The translations under genes were made by a program, and so were the position numbers. The notes beneath the pieces were generated by a model. The model was given only the letters and a program-made list of their open reading frames with translations. It searched no databases and had not been told where the DNA came from. A stretch of 64,000 nt of DNA, taken from positions 15,000,768-15,064,767 of the forward strand of contig OW203745.1 in the NCBI GenBank assembly GCA_934045075.1, read 5' to 3'. This DNA is from Yponomeuta sedellus (Eukaryota > Arthropoda > Insecta > Lepidoptera > Yponomeutidae). Of this stretch, positions 1 through 9,190 are shown piece by piece. Position 1 is the stretch's first letter. Each line of letters starts with the position of its first letter.

Positions 1-175
1 TCGAACCTCTTTACAATACTCTCTGTATTAGTTACAGGCAGCGACATCTGGCTGAATTAATTTGCATCACTTGCAGCCCCGAGCACCTACTTTGCAGTAA
101 GGTTGTACAACGGAATGATATCGCTGCACCCACATGATTATATTCTTTTTATTGCAATAACCCATGCTAAGGACA
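1..175 (-). repeat. tRNA-cassette repeat, partial unit entering from left edge
   Basis: Reads as the minus-strand body of the tRNA-cassette repeat (same sequence as 349-560): 'cgaacctctttacaatac', the 'cagcgacatctggct' block, and a degenerate 'aacccatgctaaggac' end. It starts outside the window, so its length and flanks are unknown. It is more diverged than the neighbouring unit. Confidence 0.75.
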
Positions 176-249
176 ATTTATTTTTATTTTATTGGTGACG
201 CTGGTGAGCAGACAATAAAACAGTACAGTACGAAAAAAGAACAAATTTA

Positions 250-587
250 AAAACCTATTTAGAGGCTAAAAATTTCACCCATGCCGGGATTCGAACCCGC
301 AACCTCTGGCTATCCGTGCCAGCGCTTTACCAATTGAGCCAATGGGCGACTCACGGCATCAGTGAAATTTCGAACCTCTTTACACTATTCTCTGTATTAC
401 GTACAGGCAGCGACATCTGACTTAAGCAAATTGCATTACTTACAGCCCCGACTACCTACTTTGCAGTTAGGTTTTAACATCGGAACGATATCACTGTACC
501 CACATGACTACACTATTTTTATTTTTAATGCACTAACCCGTGCTAAGGAACAAATTTAAAAACCTATTTAGAGGCTAAAAATTTCAA
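250..587 (-). repeat. tRNA-cassette repeat unit
   Basis: Full minus-strand unit. It is bounded at both sides by the end motif 'aaacctatttagaggcta', in direct orientation (about 250-272 and 560-582). The tRNA-like core is at 276-348. The remainder is the ~210 bp body with the 'gctaaggaacaaattt' end. Direct repetition of the end motif is what a tandem array or an LTR-like arrangement would give. Confidence 0.85.
276..348 (-). ncRNA. tRNA-like cassette (copy 1)
   Basis: Cloverleaf-compatible 73-mer read on the minus strand: acceptor CGCCCAT/ATGGGTG, D-stem GCTC/GAGC, anticodon stem closed by GCCAG, loop ACGGATA (nominal GGA anticodon but C at position 33), B-box GGTTCGAATCC. The variable loop is short, so a nominal serine anticodon does not fit a real tRNA-Ser. 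It is embedded in a repeat and is probably not a translating tRNA. Confidence 0.7.
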
Positions 588-589
588 GG

Positions 590-860
590 CGCTTCGCAAG
601 GCACGGTTAGCCGCTGGTGCCGGCTGTCATGTAATGGCAGTCGTTAAGCCATGTCGGAGTCCTTATGGGCGGCATGATAACTTCTGACAGTAGGGCCCGC
701 CACTGCCTTACAATCCTCCACCAACCCGGACTTGGCCCTCGTGGTGGAGTTTGACCTAACCTTCCTGAGATGCAGGAAGAGACCCGTGCCCTAGCAGTGG
801 GGACATGCAAGGGTTGATGCGTCCCTTGTATGTCCCCAAGGCGAGCTCCAAGCGTTTCTG
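590..860 (+). repeat. Lepidopteran SINE tail ('ccccagcagtgggg' family)
   Basis: Block containing 'gcaaggcacggttagccg', 'ggactcc..gggcggcatgataacttctgacag', 'cggacttggccc' and 'gcagtggggacatgcaagg'. The same block recurs on either strand near 13220-13470, 15550-15740, 20655-20775, 25580-25725, 28855-28965, 29680-29900, 35945-36055 and 51780-51935. Copies following 5S-like heads show that it is the body or tail of a 5S-derived SINE. Confidence 0.7.
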
Positions 861-1075
861 TTATAAAGGACCTTGACAGACGGATCAGAAATCAAAGAAA
901 ATAATTTCGGAGAAACATCTGAACATCTGATCGAAAAGAAGTGAAAAAAGCGGTTATTATGTTTAGCCACTTTGGCCACTTTAGGCAGCCTTAATTTATT
1001 GGTATCTAGCCATTTTTTTACTAAGGTTTAGCTAATTTCCCCTAGGGCAAGGTGGCAACACTGATGCCGGTGAGT

Positions 1076-1695
1076 CGTCCATTAGCTCAGTTGGAAAGAG
1101 CGCTGGAGCTCTATTTTTGAATCACTCGTATGAAATTGTATTGTCGAATGCGACATAAGTCACACTCGTCTTCTAAGTCACATGATCTCGTTTTTCCGTA
1201 TTTTTGAATCGTTCGCCTGAAGTGTTGCCAGTACAATTTGAAGTATTGTATTTTATCCGTTCCACGCAGAAATTACAAAAACCGGAAACTACCGTAACGG
1301 AAACGGAACGTAAAATATTTCGTTTTATTGGCTGTTTAGATGAAAAATCTTTGCATTTAGTTGCAAAACTAACAAAACACTGTCATAGATCGTAAATAAT
1401 AACACTTTGGTTTGTTTTTGTTCGAAAATGTCGAAACAAAAAATCAATTCGGCACAAAAGCACAAACTTCTCGATTTGAAATCAACTCTAATTTTGACAA
1501 TTAATCTATCGATCGACATACGAGACGAGTGGTAAGGACCATTCGTTGCAGTCGAGTGATTCAAAAATACGGAATTTTGTATGTCGAACGAAAATCAGTA
1601 GAAATCGAGCGCTCGACGCGAGACGAGCGATTCAAAAATAGAGCTCCTGGCACGCATAGCCAGAGGTCGCGGGTTCGAATCCGTGGAATGTGTGG
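1076..1695 (+). repeat. tRNA-cassette copy interrupted by a 540-bp foldback element
   Basis: The cassette starts CGTCCAT-TAGCTCAGTTGG and breaks in the anticodon stem after CTGG at 1103-1106. It resumes at 1647 with CTGG-CACGCATAGCCAG and a normal B-box (gcgggttcgaatccg). The repeat end motif follows in degenerate form at about 1700-1720. Confidence 0.8.
1107..1646. mobile_element. Foldback/MITE inserted in the tRNA-like anticodon stem
   Basis: The ends are inverted repeats, AGCTCTATTTTTGAATC at the left and GATTCAAAAATAGAGCT at the right. CTGG directly flanks the left end (1103-1106), and lies one extra C beyond the right end (1647-1650). A 63-codon open frame at 1204-1395 has no family match I recognise. 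Internal GAGCGCTCGACGCGAGACGAGC is palindromic. It is a non-autonomous DNA element of unknown superfamily. Confidence 0.7.
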
Positions 1696-1979
1696 AATGT
1701 TTTAGACACTAAATAGGTTTTTAAAATTGTCCTTAGCACGGGTTAGTGCACTAAAAAGAGTATAATATACCTACTTATTTGTATTCCTTATGAAAAGCCC
1801 GTGGGTTTCATATTTACCTACAACTACTACGACAGTAAGTAAATGTTATACTACGAACTATGGCGGTCAGTTCCCGCCCAGTTTAAACTTAATATTCGCG
1901 CTGAATATACTCAGCCGACATGCACCAACCTCAGACTAAATAATTATGCTTTAGGGTGCTAACTAACGCACGCACTAAC

Positions 1980-2260
1980 GAAATGAAAATCATAAATTGT
2001 TTTATAATACGTTTTTTTCAAAAAGTGAACATCATAAATCTTGAACACTGGCAAATATTTTTAAAACCTTCTGTCTAGAATCTAGGATAAACAACCTAGG
2101 ACTTTAATCCATTTCCGCCAAAAACGGCCGTTTTTAATCGATTAAAGTCCTAGGTTGGGTTAGGTCCTATGTTGTCGCTACGTTCTAGCCTATATGTTCT
2201 AAAAAATAGTTTAATTCAATTCAATTTATTTATTTGCTAGAATGTGGTACAGTACATACA
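1980..2260. repeat. Dispersed repeat with 'cctaggactttaatc' hairpin
   Basis: Contains 'cctaggactttaatccattt...atcgattaaagtcctagg', a hairpin around about 2095-2155. Related sequence with 'ataatacgtttttatctaaaagtgaacat' occurs at 10160-10330, 15920-16060 and 38450-38740. It is a non-coding dispersed repeat. Confidence 0.6.
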
Positions 2261-2684
2261 TTAATATAAGTACAGATCATAAAACACTATTTTAAGCACC
2301 GCACATTCTGTTAGCCTTGACATGCAACATTTTATAGACTATACTAATGATGATAGTGTTATTATTACACAATTTTTATTTTTAATGCACTAACCCGTGC
2401 TAAGGAACAAATTTAAAAACCTATTTAGAGGCTAAAAATTTTTTTAAAAAATTTTTTAGCCTCTAAATAGGTTTTTAAATTTGTTCCTTAGCACGGGTTA
2501 GTGCATTAAAAATAAAAATTGTGTAATCATGTGGGTACAGTGAATCGTTCCGATGTTAAAACCTAACTGCAAAGTAGGTAGTCGGGGCTGTAAGTAATGC
2601 AATTTGCTTAAGTCAGATGTCGCTGCCTGTACGTAATACAGAGAATATTGTAAAGAGGTTCGAAATTTCACTGATGCCGTGAGT

Positions 2685-2757
2685 CGCCCATTGGCTCAAT
2701 TGGTAGAGCGCTGGTACGGATAGCCAGAGGTTGCGGGTTCGAATCCCGGCATGGGTG
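2685..2757 (+). ncRNA. tRNA-like cassette (copy 3)
   Basis: Pol III A-box TGGCTCAATTGG at 2692-2703 and B-box GGTTCGAATCC at 2736-2746. The acceptor CGCCCAT pairs with ATGGGTG, the anticodon loop is ACGGATA, and a run of five Ts follows within about 10 bases as a Pol III terminator. All parts needed for a short Pol III transcript are present. C33 argues against use in translation. Confidence 0.75.
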
Positions 2758-2993
2758 AAAATTTTTAGCCTCTAAATAGGTTTTTAAATTTGTTCCTTAG
2801 CACGGGTTAGTGCATTAAAAATAAAAATTGTGTAATCATGTGGGTACAGTGAATCGTTCCGATGTTAAAACCTAACTGCAAAGTAGGTAGTCGGGGCTGT
2901 AAGTAATGCAATTTGCTTAAGTCAGATGTCGCTGCCTGTACGTAATACAGAGAATATTGTAAAGAGGTTCGAAATTTCACTGATGCCGTGAGT

Positions 2994-3066
2994 CGCCCAT
3001 TGGCTCAATTGGTAGAGCGCTGGTATGGATAGCCAGAGGTTGCGGGTTCGAATCCCGGCATGGGTG
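2994..3066 (+). ncRNA. tRNA-like cassette (copy 4)
   Basis: Same as the cassette 309 bp upstream but with loop ATGGATA, i.e. T at position 33 as in true tRNAs, with nominal anticodon GGA. The variable loop is still short. A TTTTT terminator follows at 3071-3075. Confidence 0.75.
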
Positions 3067-3179
3067 AAAATTTTTAGCCTCTAAATAGGTTTTTAAATGA
3101 TAGTGTTAGTTATCACAGGTATTAAGATTTTGATGATTACTGTTTGAAAAAAAAACGCATTAAAATAAGTTATGATTTT

Positions 3180-3330
3180 TATTCCATCGAAGTCGAGGCT
3201 GGCTTAGGAAACGGTGGAGAGATGATATCGACCAACATCTTCCGGAGTCGTCTGAGATGGACACTACAGAAAACTCTGGACTGAATTGTGGAAGGCTTTT
3301 GCCCAGTCGTGCGCCCAGTAGTAAAGAAAT
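3180..3330 (+). pseudogene. LINE ORF2 C-terminal remnant
   Basis: One frame reads GWLRKRWRDDIDQHLPES, the 'KRWRDDID' block that closes many insect non-LTR ORF2 proteins just before the 'GEAFAQQWD' terminus. Here the terminus is degenerate. It is a short fossil with no other domain. Confidence 0.6.
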
Positions 3331-3607
3331 GCATTTACAGATTCATTTACTACATGGTCCCCAGTTTCCTATGCGTTAGACTATAGTCCCTAGTTAGGTA
3401 CATAATTCACCTATTTTAATTAAGGGGCACCATGAAAAAGACGAGGCCCCACCAATGAAAAAAAAATCATAAGTAGGTACTTTTGTAACTGATTAATTTA
3501 ATACTTGACTAATTACTTGCTTTTTTCGTTCTTCGTTCCTAAACGAAGCCCTAAGCGATAGCTTACGAAAGTGTTGGTCCAGAAATAAGTATGCATCATT
3601 TTACTTC

Positions 3608-3916
3608 CCGAGTGCTTAGTGCGAGTTTTTTAACTACTCGACCGCGTTAACGTAAACTCATATTTCTATGGCATCGACGAAGCGCCACCTAGCGACAAGT
3701 ATGGAAATTAAAATTGCTGAGTGCGAGTTGTAATGGTTTACGTTGAGAAGTGAACACGTACCAGCCAAAACACGAATAAACGCGACTGCGAGTTGCACTG
3801 TGACAGCGTTTTGCAAGTTCGGACGGTTAACTTACTCATACTCGCTACTCAATGCTCGATTAACGCGGTAGTAAAGTCATTCGATTGGATCTGTTAAACT
3901 TGCACTAAGCACTCCG
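3608..3916. mobile_element. MITE with imperfect inverted ends
   Basis: Left 'cgagtgcttagtgcgag...ctcgaccgcgttaacg' is mirrored at the right by 'cgattaacgcggtag...cttgcactaagcactccg'. It is about 310 bp and non-coding. The TSD is not clear. Confidence 0.65.
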
Positions 3917-4238
3917 TACCAACAAAATGTCACTTCTCCAGTCTACTAAAACGTGGTTGGTGCACGTGGTCCCCAGTTTCCTATGCGACAGGCTGGGGGC
4001 ACTAGTTAACATGCAAATTATGCCGCGCCCGGAATCTAGTTCCCCTATTTTAGGTTTTAGCACAGTGCTTGCTCGCCGGATGGTGTTGTGGAGTACGGTG
4101 TTGGCACAAAAACAAGGTTATTAGTGTACCTATTGTGCTAGGAAGTTGGATTTGTTGGGTTTACCATAATAACATAAATACGTTGGGCAGAGACTGTGGG
4201 TTTGGTGCTTTCCGCGTTCCCGACAAAAGTTTTTGCTC

Positions 4239-4263
4239 CGTACCGACATGACATGTCGGTACG
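4239..4263. repeat. Short perfect palindrome
   Basis: CGTACCGACATG and its reverse complement, separated by one base. No T-run or gene is adjacent. Function unknown. Confidence 0.6.
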
Positions 4264-4719
4264 ATTCATACAAACACATTGTGTTTGAATGAATGAATGA
4301 AATTTTTTTTATTGCACTAAAACAAAGGAGTTTGTCCACTTTGTATGGGCGATTTGGCCATACGTGAACAGTCAACTGAATTAAAACTAAGTAGGTAGTA
4401 GGTTTTGTAGTATGAGTTAGTAAGAACCCTATTACAGTAATTAATTTGCATCAATATACCTGCATTGCGAGTTTTTTGCTGCAAGGTGTCCTATGTTTTG
4501 CTTGCTTTATTTGGTATAAGTAGGTACCACAAAGTAAGTCCGGTACAAAATCCGTAGTTGAGCCGGGGTCATCAATAAACGAAGAATCGGGATCCATTTT
4601 AAGAAGACAAAGTATAATAAAACAAACAATATTCATGAGAAGCAAAGAAACAGCAAAAACAATGAATGAATGAATCGTTTTGTTTGTTTTAGCCGGTGAC
4701 AATGACAATTGACAAAATT

Positions 4720-5095
4720 AAAACTGTTTTTATACGGATTTATGCTCGTTTATTTTTACAATTTTCCAACGTTTCGGCACTTTTTCAGGTGCCGTGGTCC
4801 CGGATGACTGAGGTGACAGGTGTCTTTTAGAAATCATTAACGGTTAGTTTACTACCCTCGGCAAAAATTACAAAAGTTAATTATGAAGTTACGTTCCAAA
4901 ATAGACAAACAAATTATTTTTATATAAAGTCAACAATATTGATTATTAGCCCCGCCCCCAACTTTACCCACCAACCGTAATTGAAGTTAAAATTAAATTT
5001 ATAAACTAATTACTTTATATGAACTTAAAGATACCGATTATTAATTGAAATTAAATTTATTTTTTATTATTTATTCTACAGTCACACTTCTAGCA
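4720..5095 (-). repeat. Penelope-like element non-coding end
   Basis: Carries 'ttccaacgtttcggcac..caggtgccgtggtcccgg', the pattern that marks Penelope terminal sequences. It lies directly 3' of a Penelope GIY-YIG reading frame on the same strand. Confidence 0.65.
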
Positions 5096-5585
5096 AGGGG
5101 GTCTCATGCACTTAAGCACTGGTTCCCATGCTACCGGTATGTTCCAACCACGATCTCTATTAAAATTTGGATGCCGGCGGATCTCTATTGCCTCACGTAT
5201 CATTCTAGGGAAGAAACGGTCTTCTCGGGATAGAACTTTAACTTTATCGAAATGTATAAAGTGGTTGGTACCGCTAAGTGTATGCTCGCTGACTGCAGAT
5301 CTACCAGAGCGCCTAGGTTTCACATCAGCGATATGTTCATTCACCCGCTCAGCTATGGTACGCTTCGTTTGACCAATGTACGAGGAACCACATTCACAGT
5401 CAAGCTTGTATACTCCTGCCTCTTGTAAGGGAATCCTGTGCTTGACACTTCGCATGAATTGGTGTATCTTTCTTGGCGGCTGGTAGATGGTTCTGATTGA
5501 GGCGCGTTTCAAAATACTCCCAATTTTGTCAGTCACTCCTCTCACGAAAGGCAGGTAGGCTGGAACTCGCTCGACTGTGTCCGGT
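5090..5585 (-). pseudogene. Penelope-like element, C-terminal GIY-YIG endonuclease
   Basis: The 151-residue open frame (extended upstream by VPAYLPFVRG) is the end of a Penelope-type polyprotein. It has the linker 'RGVTDKIGSILKR.SIRTI', then the GIY-YIG core with GVYKLDCECGSSYIGQTKRT (GVY...YIG) and a following arginine-rich helix RVNEH. The stop is at 5090. In the family this nuclease nicks target DNA for the upstream reverse transcriptase. No RT domain is present, so the copy is 5'-truncated. The nuclease frame itself is intact, which suggests a fairly young insertion. Confidence 0.88.
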
Positions 5586-5599
5586 TTGACACGTCATCC

Positions 5600-6560
5600 G
5601 CGACGGACAATTGACAATTCAAACATTTTTTTTTGTCTAGTGTTGCCATAAATACCTAAATAGTTTACCCTCAAATCCAGATTATTTCTTTTAATCATTT
5701 TATCACACCAATAATTGAATACGACACATCTAGCAAGTGTTGTAATGCCGTTGCATTAGTGTGCATTATTTTTTACCCAAATAACACTAAAACGCGTTGC
5801 ATTAGAGACGACACATTGTTTTCTGTGCAATAAGGGCTTTTCAATGACAGCTGTGAGTTGATTGCATTAAAAAAAAACCAGATGGCGCTGCAAGGAGAAC
5901 AAATGTCACCCACCATACGTTTTATCGCGTTTTATGTTGTACGCACAGATTATTATTTGTCATAACCTAAACATCTCTTTGCAGTCGGTGATCTAAGCTA
6001 AACTAAGTATGTTTCGAAACTGTTGAAATTTGAAAGTTTTGAAGTATTTGTACTTTGTTCATTACATACGTAGCCCGTGCATTGAGCATTTTTGTAAAAA
6101 TATAGGCACTCACCGTTTTCCTAAATGATGTAAATTTTGACATATTACATGACGTCAGCACCATCTATCGGTAACTTGCGGTACTATTTTTTGTATGGCG
6201 CTTTGAAAAGCCTTTATTCGTGACTAATTAAATTCTTTAAATTGCAACACCGAAATAAAAATCAAGGCTGGTTGACAGAATAAAGACTGGATTTCAGATA
6301 AAATTCTTATTAGTTTGTAACTGTTTAAAATGTCGATTGATACAACAAATATAATTTAAATACACATACGTAGGTATATAAAATAGCACGAAAAATATAA
6401 AATGATACTCAAATTCATATTTACTGCAATCTACATACCTACATACTAATAATCAATAATTACATTTCAATAATTGACACTTCAAGGTACTTCGTGAACA
6501 TTTTTGTTATTTATATCTTAGAACATTCACAAAATAAGTATAAGTACATTATAAGCGTGT
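5600..6560. other. Non-coding stretch, no gene seen
   Basis: AT-rich sequence without a protein family match on either strand. It includes 'gttgcattagtgtgcatt' and 'aacgcgttgcattagag' repeats (5750-5860). Nothing further can be supported. Confidence 0.5.
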
Positions 6561-7113
6561 GATATTCTTTGATTCCTTTACTCCTCCGAGGAGTCTGGGG
6601 CTGATACAAGGGCTTTCCACTTATCTCTGCTCATACGTAGTGGTTATATACTCTTTGCTCATAGGTAGGGATGGTGGTTCGAGTATTGTTATTACAAATT
6701 CGCAAATGTATTCAGGTTTATGTTAGTTTGTATTATTGCGCCCTCATATCGCCTGCCCGTGGTATAAAAAGTCCTTTACTCTATCGATTGTCGTCTTCAT
6801 TTACCTACCACTAATCCAATTAAGTATGTGCTACACGCACAGCAATCCCACCACTGAAGCCACAAAGCAAACGAGGCGCCGAGTTCATTAGTAGAATCCC
6901 AACCGCAGTAACATCGACACTATTTGCAGAGTCACTGAACGAAAACGAAACATCCTTTGTTGATTGTGATTTGTACGCCTCGATCCGCCAGATTAGACTT
7001 CGTCATGTCTTGTTAATTTTGTGGTCTCGGGAATTAACTGTAAGGCAGCGGCTGCACAGAAGGCTACGCGGTACATAACATACCCTCACGTCTGCCTACC
7101 CAGCAGATAGCAG

Positions 7114-7359
7114 GTACAGTCTATTTATTCTTACTTGTACAATTTAGTAAACAAGATTCTACCCTCAAACTGTGACTTTTAGTCCAAAACTGCCATATTT
7201 CCATAAAACTCTTTTAGATAACACGCTGCCAATTTTATAAACTTAGTTCATGATAGTTCATGAATTTGCGAGAAAATGTCTAGTTTAGGCATTTAATCTC
7301 AATTTTAAGGTTAGAATCTTGTTTACTAAATTGGACAAGTAAGAATAAATAGACTGTAC
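7114..7359. mobile_element. MITE, 246 bp, with ~48-bp inverted ends
   Basis: The left end runs GTACAGTCTATTTATTCTTA onward; the right end is its near-perfect complement finishing AGACTGTAC. A diverged sister copy lies 1 kb away at about 8137-8376. Non-coding. Confidence 0.85.
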
Positions 7360-7364
7360 TGCCA

Positions 7365-7450
7365 GTTGCAACGATCTTGACAGATCAGCTTCGCTTCATA
7401 AACGTTCACTAGTCGTTGCATGCACTCATGCCGGTTTCAGGTACTTTTTA
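7365..7450 (-). repeat. LINE ORF2 3' tail fragment
   Basis: 'cgatcttgacagatcagcttcgcttcat...tgcactcatgccggtttc' matches in arrangement the minus-strand LINE tail at 63743-63990. The remainder of the same tail ('ccttttgctaatacatcc..ggtcgaagc') resumes at 7895, so SINE material has split it. Confidence 0.6.
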
Positions 7451-7667
7451 TCACCATCATCATCATAATCAGCCGGTATCAGTCCACTGCAGGACATAGA
7501 TCTCTCCCAAGACACGCCAGAGCCCGATCTTCGGCTCTCTTCTACCAGGCACTGCCCACCGCTATACGAATGTCGTCGCTCCACCCCAGACCCCACGTCA
7601 TAGGGCGTTCTACGCTACGTTTGCCAATTCGCGGTCTCCACTTAATAACTCATCCATTCATTTGACG

Positions 7668-7815
7668 ACCTCTGTGGCGTAGCGGTAGCGCGTCTGTCTA
7701 CCATGCAAGAGGTCCCGGGTTCTAATCACGGCTGGGAACAAAAAGAAAAGTCCAGTTTCTGGTTCTCACGACACAGGGGATCCTAGTGTGGGGCCAGAAG
7801 CAATGTAAAAATATG
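7668..7815 (+). mobile_element. tRNA-derived SINE (GTGGCGTAGCGG head)
   Basis: Head GACCTCTGTGGCGTAGCGGT with A-box-like TGGCGTAGCGG and B-box GGTTCTAATCA, followed by 'gtgtggggccagaagcaatg' tail sequence. Minus-strand relatives lie at 19540-19655 and 27000-27197. Pol III-type SINE. Confidence 0.75.
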
Positions 7816-8136
7816 TGCCTGTATGTAAATGCGTTAATAACCGGTATACCTCAACGGTTATCGGCCCCAGCAGATATGACCCGTCCTCGTTTTAGCTCGC
7901 CTTTTGCTAATACATCCCCTATTTGGTCGAAGCGCGTGGTAAAGGCGCAGACTTTCTATACAAAATGTACCGAAGGGACGGGACGAAGTCTACACAAGAC
8001 ACGAGGTGAGGGCGTGATTTATACCTATACAACGCGTAGCGTCTTTTCCGCGCCTCGTTCCACGTGAAGTCTTCCCAACTCTAAAGCTTATGAACTCACT
8101 CATACTATCACAACACGAAATCGACGCGTAACAAGC

Positions 8137-8376
8137 GTATAATCTATTTATCCTTGTTCAATTTAGTAAACAATTTTCTAACCTCAAAATTTGCATTTGG
8201 TGCCAAAACTAGATGTTTTATTGCAAGTTCATGAAATGTTTTAATAACATTGGCAGCGTGTTATCTAAAACAGTTTCCTGGTTACTTCATTTATGGGATT
8301 ATGGTAGTTTTCGCAGCTTTCTAAGCAGTGAATCTAGTTTACTAAAATGGAAAAGTAACGGGAAATAGATTGTATA
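8137..8376. mobile_element. Diverged sister copy of the 246-bp MITE
   Basis: Inverted ends 'tataatctatttatcc...caatttagtaaac' and 'gtttactaaaatgg...aatagattgtata' correspond to the copy at 7114-7359 with many substitutions. Confidence 0.75.
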
Positions 8377-8782
8377 CACGACTTCACTCCGGGGCGGTTG
8401 GTCTAGCAAATTCTCTGTGCTAGCAATGCTTTCCCAGCCCCGCGTCCCACGCGTGCGATGTTCGAGACGACATGTGACAGATAGATGCGAATAGAGTAAA
8501 CCTTCTGTGTGGCCGTAAGACTGACACTTTCCCAACTTCTTAAAAACAACATGCCACTGTAGGTACGTGTATTTTTGAAACATCCCATCCAGGTACTCAA
8601 ACTTCACAAGTTGTTTTACATTGCTTTAGAAGGTTTCATTCATTTAACTGGGTCACTAAGAGTGAGATGTTTCATCGTTATGTACTTATAGGTTCTTTAT
8701 AGATAAGTAGGTACAAATTCTTGGTTAAACAAACCAATCTTATTTCTCGTGGTAGGTAGGTACATTTGAAATCTTATGGTGC

Positions 8783-8972
8783 GCGCGCACGGGTTACTTT
8801 TGTCACCGTGACTGTTTCGTCACTCCGTAGATATGTAGGTATGGAGATGCGCTAAATGTCAAGCACAGTTGTCACGTCGTAACATACGCGCATCTCCATA
8901 CATATCCACGGCCTTGATAAGAGTGACGAAACAGTGACGGTTACAAAAGTAGGTAACCCGTGCGCGCCTAGC
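8783..8972. mobile_element. MITE with ~50-bp inverted arms
   Basis: 'ggtgcgcgcgcacgggttac...gtgactgtttcgtcactc' is mirrored by 'gagtgacgaaacagtgacgg...gtaacccgtgcgcgcc'. A half copy with the same 'gagtgacgaaacagtcacgg' block is at 38030-38080. Confidence 0.8.
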
Positions 8973-9079
8973 CTTATTGGATAACGCCACTACCTCTATA
9001 ATACACAGGCGTCGGTGTATAAAAATTGACAGTACCGTGGGTTTACGAAACCGGAGCGATTTCGATTAACACAACGGAG

Positions 9080-9190
9080 CCGTCCAATCAGAGTGCGGCG
9101 TCACAATTTATAGCCAATCAGAGCTCGACGCCGCGTTGGCTGTAAATCGCAAAAGCGCACAATTAGTGCTGTCAACCAATCAGCTAATGC
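9080..9190 (+). promoter_or_regulatory. Cluster of three CCAATCA boxes
   Basis: CCAATCAGAG occurs at about 9086 and 9112, and CCAATCAGC at about 9176, in a locally GC-richer region. CCAAT boxes bind NF-Y in animals. No gene start is evident beside them, and the motif also occurs at 14158 and 40842, so it may be part of an old repeat. Confidence 0.35.

Larger units (their letters stand above)
2362..3097 (+). repeat. tRNA-cassette array: inverted head plus two exact 309-bp units
   Basis: Flanked by the same 12-base word ATGATAGTGTTA at 2350-2361 and 3097-3108, a target duplication. The left part is a palindrome centred near 2448 (arms ~80 bp). Then come two direct units of period 309 (the motif cctctaaatag starts at 2460, 2769 and 3078) carrying cassettes at 2685-2757 and 2994-3066. 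The two units are nearly identical, so the duplication is recent. Confidence 0.9.

Noticed and set aside
2460..3100. CRISPR-like direct repeat array
   Set aside because: The 309-bp period, tRNA-like content and eukaryotic context exclude it; repeats are whole elements, not repeat-spacer units.
4451..4708. 85-codon frame with a hydrophobic stretch (possible membrane protein)
   Set aside because: A single hydrophobic run in AT-rich sequence without further evidence; flanked by repeat sequence.
8299..8607. 102-codon minus-strand open frame
   Set aside because: Runs across the end of a MITE and has no domain; unlikely to be coding.
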